A stretch of DNA of 64,000 bases from CAYYYP01 sp964475985. Its GTDB lineage: Bacteria > Bdellovibrionota > UBA1018 > CAYHWW01. Under the pieces are notes generated by a model. That model was not told the DNA's origin and did no database searches. It was given only the letters and a program-made list of their open reading frames with translations. Shown one piece after another: positions 60,798-64,000 of the stretch. The stretch is from the NCBI GenBank assembly GCA_964475985.1, contig CAYYYP010000008.1, forward strand, positions 40,542-104,541. Direction: 5' to 3'. Every line of letters begins with the position of its first letter. The first letter of the stretch is position 1. The position numbers were made by a program, and so were the translations under genes.

Positions 60798-61703
60798 TTA
60801 TTGAAAGGCCAGATTGGGTACGGCAACGGTATCTGCGGCACCTGCTCCGGGAGTAATGAATACGGCGGGTGCGTTCGAGAGTTCGGCAGAAAGATCGATG
60901 GCGGTTTGAAAGGGTGGTCGAATTACGGAGTTTCCTCCGTTGATGACGCGTCTCCGGTTTGGCCGATTCGCGGGTGTTGCCGCAGTTGGTGGTGATACTG
61001 GAGTTACCGTTCGAGCTAGTCTGGACGGCGCTTGGTGTCTTATGGCGGCAGGGCTATTTCCAAAGGAGATGTCAGCTGCGATATTACCGCCAGGGCCACA
61101 AAAGTTGTCTCTATCAACGGATGGAAAAATACTGGAGAGGGCCGCTGAATCGAGAGCATTTGCTGCACCAATTACGGCTCCACCGTTCTGGACGGTGGTT
61201 TGCAAACCGGCTGCGCGTAAAAGCGCGGCCCCGGTTTCACCAGTAGCTCTGCGCTCGGCAGGCGTGCTGGTGAATGGAAGGGCCATTAATCGACGTGCCC
61301 AACCCCGAGCGAGAAAGCGACTTCCTTGAATCTGCGACATAAAACATTGGATGAATTGCAGCGCTTCTTCCGCGGGTATACTGGTTGCAGTGGCGAGGGC
61401 AAAAATATTTGCGTTGATGATTCGAATACTGCGGAGAGCCGGATGGTAATTAAAGTCCTGTAAGGCCGACATGGTTGACTGAAACCCTGAGGGGTCACAA
61501 AATCCTTGGCGTAAGGTTTCCAGGAGACGTCTTGCGGTAGCTTGGCCCTGGGAACAGGCGGAGCGGTCAACTCCGGTACCGGTGAAAAATTCGGGGTAAT
61601 CTGCTTTTGCAGGCGTGGCGCAAGTGATGGTGATGGCCATTAGGAAAAATGCAGAAAGGGCTCCGCGGGAGAAAATTCTTTTGGCTGGAAGTCTATTTTT
61701 CAT
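60798..61703 (-). CDS. Hypothetical exported protein
   Basis: A 301-residue protein. The ATG at 61703 follows AAAGGCAG and opens a signal peptide (cut near PAKADYPEF); the frame is open 27 codons further upstream without a signal. The mature part is helical with five cysteines in its first two thirds (RSACSQGQ, QGFCDPSG, IQCFMSQ, DNFCGPGG) and a Pro/Asn/Arg-rich linker before the C-terminus. No family is recognised. It converges with dnaB. Confidence 0.65.
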   Translation of the reverse strand: MKNRLPAKRIFSRGALSAFFLMAITITCATPAKADYPEFFTGTGVDRSACSQGQATARRLLETLRQGFCDPSGFQSTMSALQDFNYHPALRSIRIINANIFALATATSIPAEEALQFIQCFMSQIQGSRFLARGWARRLMALPFTSTPAERRATGETGAALLRAAGLQTTVQNGGAVIGAANALDSAALSSIFPSVDRDNFCGPGGNIAADISFGNSPAAIRHQAPSRLARTVTPVSPPTAATPANRPNRRRVINGGNSVIRPPFQTAIDLSAELSNAPAVFITPGAGAADTVAVPNLAFQ

Positions 61704-62173
61704 TGGACTGCCTTTCTTCGGTGGGTCGTTTTTTAAATGAAAAGGGTTGACCTTAATTCCATGTGCCTGGATTAGGTTAAGCAAAAGCCGTGCCCGGCCA
61801 CGCCAGGTGGTAAGTGTCGGTATTTAATAAATAAAATTAGTTTATTACAAAACGGGAAATATTAAACCCTTTGACAGGTGTTATATATTTGAAATGATGA
61901 AACCCTGCCGCAAGAACGCAAGGCAGGTGTCGCCCCGTATGAAAAACCCTACCGGTTGGTTTGAAGTCGCTGCAACACAACTAAATCCCTGGTGAACTTT
62001 GATGTTGAGTAGATCGATGACTTACGCTCCTCAATGAGCAGATCAAAAATCTTGAGAGTTTGTTCCTAATCTTGCCCAACCATCCCAAGGAAATTTTGAT
62101 ACGGATGACCAAGTGGTTTATTCGTTACTGCTGGCCTTTGGCGCCTGTAAACTTAAACTATTTGAATAGCCGG
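61704..62173. other. 470-base stretch without a protein gene; candidate small RNA
   Basis: Contains a TTGACA element at 61871-61876 on the plus strand and a nearby hairpin CCTGCC/GGCAGG (61904-61909 with 61922-61927; 12-base loop GCAAGAACGCAA). No convincing -10, terminator or coding frame was found. The first part is the leader of the minus-strand exported protein. A small RNA is possible, but nothing further can be supported. Confidence 0.3.
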
Positions 62174-62497
62174 CTAAACTTTAGTTTCGCGCGCGGTCTT
62201 AGCTTTTGGTTTGTCGCGAGCAACGGCCGCTCCACCGGCGGACCTGACTTCGGAAGTGAGGTTGTCTAGGCGCTCGGATAAGTCCTGAACTTCGGCTTGA
62301 AGGGCTTCGAGTTCTTTGCGAGGGGCGAAACCTAGTTTTTCAAGGCTTGCTACTAAAGTGTGGTTTGCCAAGTTTGCGGAAACGGCTACGGACTCTTTGG
62401 CCTGGGAGATGAACTTTTCTAGCGTTGCGTTCTCTTTGAGTTGAGATTTTAGGTGGTTCTTAAGGGTTTCGAATTTTTCAGAAGTTGAATTTGCCAT
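62174..62497 (-). CDS. Small coiled-coil protein, phasin/UbiK-like
   Basis: A 107-residue protein with a coiled-coil segment FAPRKELEALQAEVQDLSER and a Lys/Ala-rich end. The G-F-x-x-R-x-E-L-x-x-L pattern is shared by phasin and BMFP/UbiK-type proteins, which bind lipid surfaces or polyhydroxyalkanoate granules. No PHA genes are nearby, so the role is open. Confidence 0.55.
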   Translation of the reverse strand: MANSTSEKFETLKNHLKSQLKENATLEKFISQAKESVAVSANLANHTLVASLEKLGFAPRKELEALQAEVQDLSERLDNLTSEVRSAGGAAVARDKPKAKTARETKV

Positions 62498-62666
62498 GGT
62501 TTAAAGACCTCTTGAGGTTAGCTTTAGCGTTAGAAGCCTTTTCTCGGCAAGGCTTTCCTACTGAAAACGCCATTTATGAAACGCAGTGGAACTTATCGCG
62601 CGCGTCGAACTAAAATATTGAAATGGCTTTAAGGGCCCGCAATTTTCTAAGAGGAGAACCCGTATC

Positions 62667-63203
62667 TTGTATTCAAATAGTTTAAAATATCTCTGCCGTA
62701 TTCTCATCGTTCTTCTGAGTGCTTTAGGTATGGCAAGAGCCGCGCTGGCCGCAAACCAGGGCGGGCAGGGAGCGCCCCGCGCGACCAGGTCCGTTGATGA
62801 AATGAAATACAAGTACGAACTCAGCATGGATGCCGCGATTTTTTATTTGAGAAATCCATCCAGCGGAGGCTCCTCCAATACCGGCGGTCGCTTAAGTTTC
62901 GGTGGGAATTTTGCGAGCTGGGTAGGAATGGATGTTATGGGACTTTACCAAGTGAAGGATAAGTCATTTCTTGGCGCTGCAACATTACGATTTGTCCCGA
63001 TTGATTGGCTTTTTTTGAAGGCCGGTTACGGCGGATTTTTTGACCGCGCGCAAAATCAAATGCGCCCAACGCCAGTATTTGGCGGGGGACTTAAGGGATA
63101 TTTTTCTGAGTATTATTACATGATCGTAGAGGGAATTACGTACCAGGTTGGAAGCGGAAAAAGCCAAATTGGGGCGGGGATTGGGTTAGGGATTATATTC
63201 TAG
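62667..63203 (+). CDS. Small exported outer-membrane-type protein
   Basis: A 178-residue protein with a TTG start set by GAGGAG (62651-62656), opening a signal peptide cut near ALAANQ. The mature part alternates aromatic and Gly residues (WVGMDVMGLYQVKDK, KAGYGGFFDRAQNQ, IGAGIGLGIIF) as in small beta-barrels, and ends in Phe, an outer-membrane insertion mark. Function unknown. Confidence 0.6.
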   Translation: MYSNSLKYLCRILIVLLSALGMARAALAANQGGQGAPRATRSVDEMKYKYELSMDAAIFYLRNPSSGGSSNTGGRLSFGGNFASWVGMDVMGLYQVKDKSFLGAATLRFVPIDWLFLKAGYGGFFDRAQNQMRPTPVFGGGLKGYFSEYYYMIVEGITYQVGSGKSQIGAGIGLGIIF

Positions 63204-63335
63204 GGTAGGGGATTCGGGCAGACCGGATTTAGGTGATGAGGGCTGAAACGGCCTCTCATTAAGTATTCTGGATGCTCTAGTTACAGATCCGGCTAAACTT
63301 TCATAACTACCGGTGAAGAGTGTTCGGTGAGGGAG

Positions 63336-63677
63336 TCACCGGTGAGGGTGACAGAGGCGGTAGAGGGATGCCGCAAGCGTGTCCGCTTTTTTAGTTAGGA
63401 CTTGGTTACCGAAGAGTTGAAGTATGGTTTGCACTTCGCGCATGGAACCCAGGGCTGTGAAGTAGAACTTTTGGCGATCCCTGGGAGTTGGTTTTGCTGA
63501 TCCTTCGGCCAGATTGAGGGGAATGCTAAGTAAGGCCCGATCAAATTGGTCTTTAGCAATACTTGGAAAATTCAGATTACGGCACCAGGTTCTGGCACGC
63601 AGGCATTGAGGCACTGGCAGTAGGTATTCAGGCACAGTTTCACGGAATTCCGAACACGGTCTCTGGTGACGGTTCAC
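63336..63677 (-). CDS. Four-helix-bundle protein (S23/Avd family), copy 1
   Basis: A 113-residue product with the family core FDRALLSIPLNLAEGSAKPT, FTALGSMREVQTILQLF and a C-terminal TLAASLYRLCH helix. The N-terminal 40 residues (from the GTG at 63677) do not resemble the first helix of the family, so the real start is uncertain or the 5' end is degraded. Proteins of this family are found inside 23S rRNA genes and as Avd in diversity-generating retroelements. Neither context is seen here. It has an inverted copy next to it. Confidence 0.6.
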   Translation of the reverse strand: MNRHQRPCSEFRETVPEYLLPVPQCLRARTWCRNLNFPSIAKDQFDRALLSIPLNLAEGSAKPTPRDRQKFYFTALGSMREVQTILQLFGNQVLTKKADTLAASLYRLCHPHR

Positions 63678-63822
63678 CCCTCACAGCTCACCGAAAAATA
63701 CTCACAAAGAAATTCTATCAGGACTGCCAATCCCTTAAGCTAAAGGCTCCGTTCAAAGACCAATTTGATCGGGCCTTACTTAGCGTCATATTAAACCTGG
63801 CCGAAGGATCAGCAAAACCAAC
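63487..63822. repeat. Inverted repeat blocks shared by the two four-helix-bundle genes
   Basis: A 30-base block (63525-63554, reverse complement at 63755-63784) and a 26-base block (63487-63512, reverse complement at 63797-63822) are identical. The sequence between the blocks differs. CGGTGAG/CTCACCG words recur around both genes. Confidence 0.75.
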
Positions 63823-63949
63823 GGCTAAGGACAGGAAACGCTTTTACGCCATAGCAATGGGATCCCTAAGAGAAGTCCAAGTCATCCTAGACCTCAATAA
63901 CTTCACCACTCACCTAAAATCCTCCGATGCCATAGCCGCTTGCCTGTGA
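63563..63949 (+). CDS. Four-helix-bundle protein (S23/Avd family), copy 2
   Basis: The family core starts near 63695: KILTKKFYQDCQSLKLKAP then FDRALLSVILNLAEGSAKPT and AIAMGSLREVQVILDLNN. It ends early, at DAIAACL, where the other copy continues with YRLCH. No start codon lies next to the core; the frame is open back to the TTG at 63563, but that part is antisense to copy 1. The gene may be a decaying copy. Confidence 0.5.
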   Translation: MENSDYGTRFWHAGIEALAVGIQAQFHGIPNTVSGDGSPLTAHRKILTKKFYQDCQSLKLKAPFKDQFDRALLSVILNLAEGSAKPTAKDRKRFYAIAMGSLREVQVILDLNNFTTHLKSSDAIAACL

Positions 63950-64000
63950 ACATATCGACGCCTTAGTAACAGTTTATTCCGGACGCCTTGGTTACACTTT

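Noticed and set aside
61880..62000. Possible c-di-GMP (GEMM) riboswitch
   Set aside because: The conserved GCACAGGGCAAACC and GGGACGCAAAGCC parts are not present; only a short ACGCAA match exists.
62060..62269. 69-codon plus-strand frame
   Set aside because: Overlaps the 3' end of the phasin-like gene on the other strand, with no supporting start signal.
63336..63949. 23S rRNA intervening sequence
   Set aside because: No rRNA sequence flanks the two genes within the window.
1..64000. CRISPR arrays, tRNA genes, insertion sequences
   Set aside because: Reading both strands showed no regularly spaced repeats, no cloverleaf-type tRNA and no transposase gene.

Overview
The window looks like one contig of a flagellated, Gram-negative, free-living bacterium of the delta-proteobacterial / Bdellovibrionota type. 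Evidence includes two short flagellins without a central variable domain, heptose and lipid A enzymes (RfaE2, an LpxH-like hydrolase), TatC, many secreted or lipoprotein hypothetical genes, frequent TTG/GTG starts, and small four-helix-bundle genes at the right edge. No rRNA or other strict phylogenetic marker is present, so the assignment is an inference. A run of 100 N (518-617) marks an assembly gap.

Left part (1-20979, mostly + strand). After fragments flanking the gap comes a sigma-54 activator whose end overlaps a tight propionate operon: carboxyltransferase, biotin carboxylase, biotin carrier and methylmalonyl-CoA mutase large subunit. A Nif3-family gene and a coiled-coil zinc-ribbon gene follow. 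MeaB, the mutase chaperone GTPase, is encoded about 12 kb away. Methylmalonyl-CoA epimerase and the B12-binding mutase subunit are not in the window. RNase P RNA (rnpB) is clear at 10262-10666. Then come a TSUP permease, a SlyD-like isomerase, a secreted PLD-like protein, a redox group (glutaredoxin, hydrolase, thioredoxin-TPR) and an RDD/rfaE2/meaB operon.

Middle (21000-44343). Two flagellin genes have recognisable sigma-28 promoters. They are followed by secreted proteins (one with a metzincin-like zinc site), a FlaG-like gene and lpxH, then recN and nadK on the minus strand. A long minus-strand block runs hemW, grpE, dnaK, dnaJ, an LpoA-like lipoprotein, fliD, fliS and a FliT-like gene. 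A tightly coupled four-gene set follows: a TPR protein, a 45-residue protein, a GT9-like protein and a protein with a possible beta-grasp N-terminus. Its position and make-up suggest flagellin modification, though this is not proven.

Right part (44342-64000). An M16 peptidase is followed by a three-gene oxidoreductase set: a GMC oxidoreductase, an aldehyde dehydrogenase with an unusual N-terminal domain, and a fold-type III PLP enzyme. Next is a secreted protein built of four related modules that resemble effector-associated death-like domains. After a cyclophilin lipoprotein, tatC and an excisionase-type HTH protein comes the rpsF-rpsR-DUF2232-rplI operon, in which S6 and S18 carry long N-terminal extensions, then dnaB. 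The right edge holds a non-coding stretch, a phasin-like gene, a small outer-membrane-type protein and two inverted four-helix-bundle genes sharing identical 30-bp and 26-bp blocks.

The most unusual items are the four-module secreted protein, the extended S6, the fliD-linked cassette with its 45-residue protein, the GMC / fused ALDH / PLP set, and the inverted four-helix-bundle pair.
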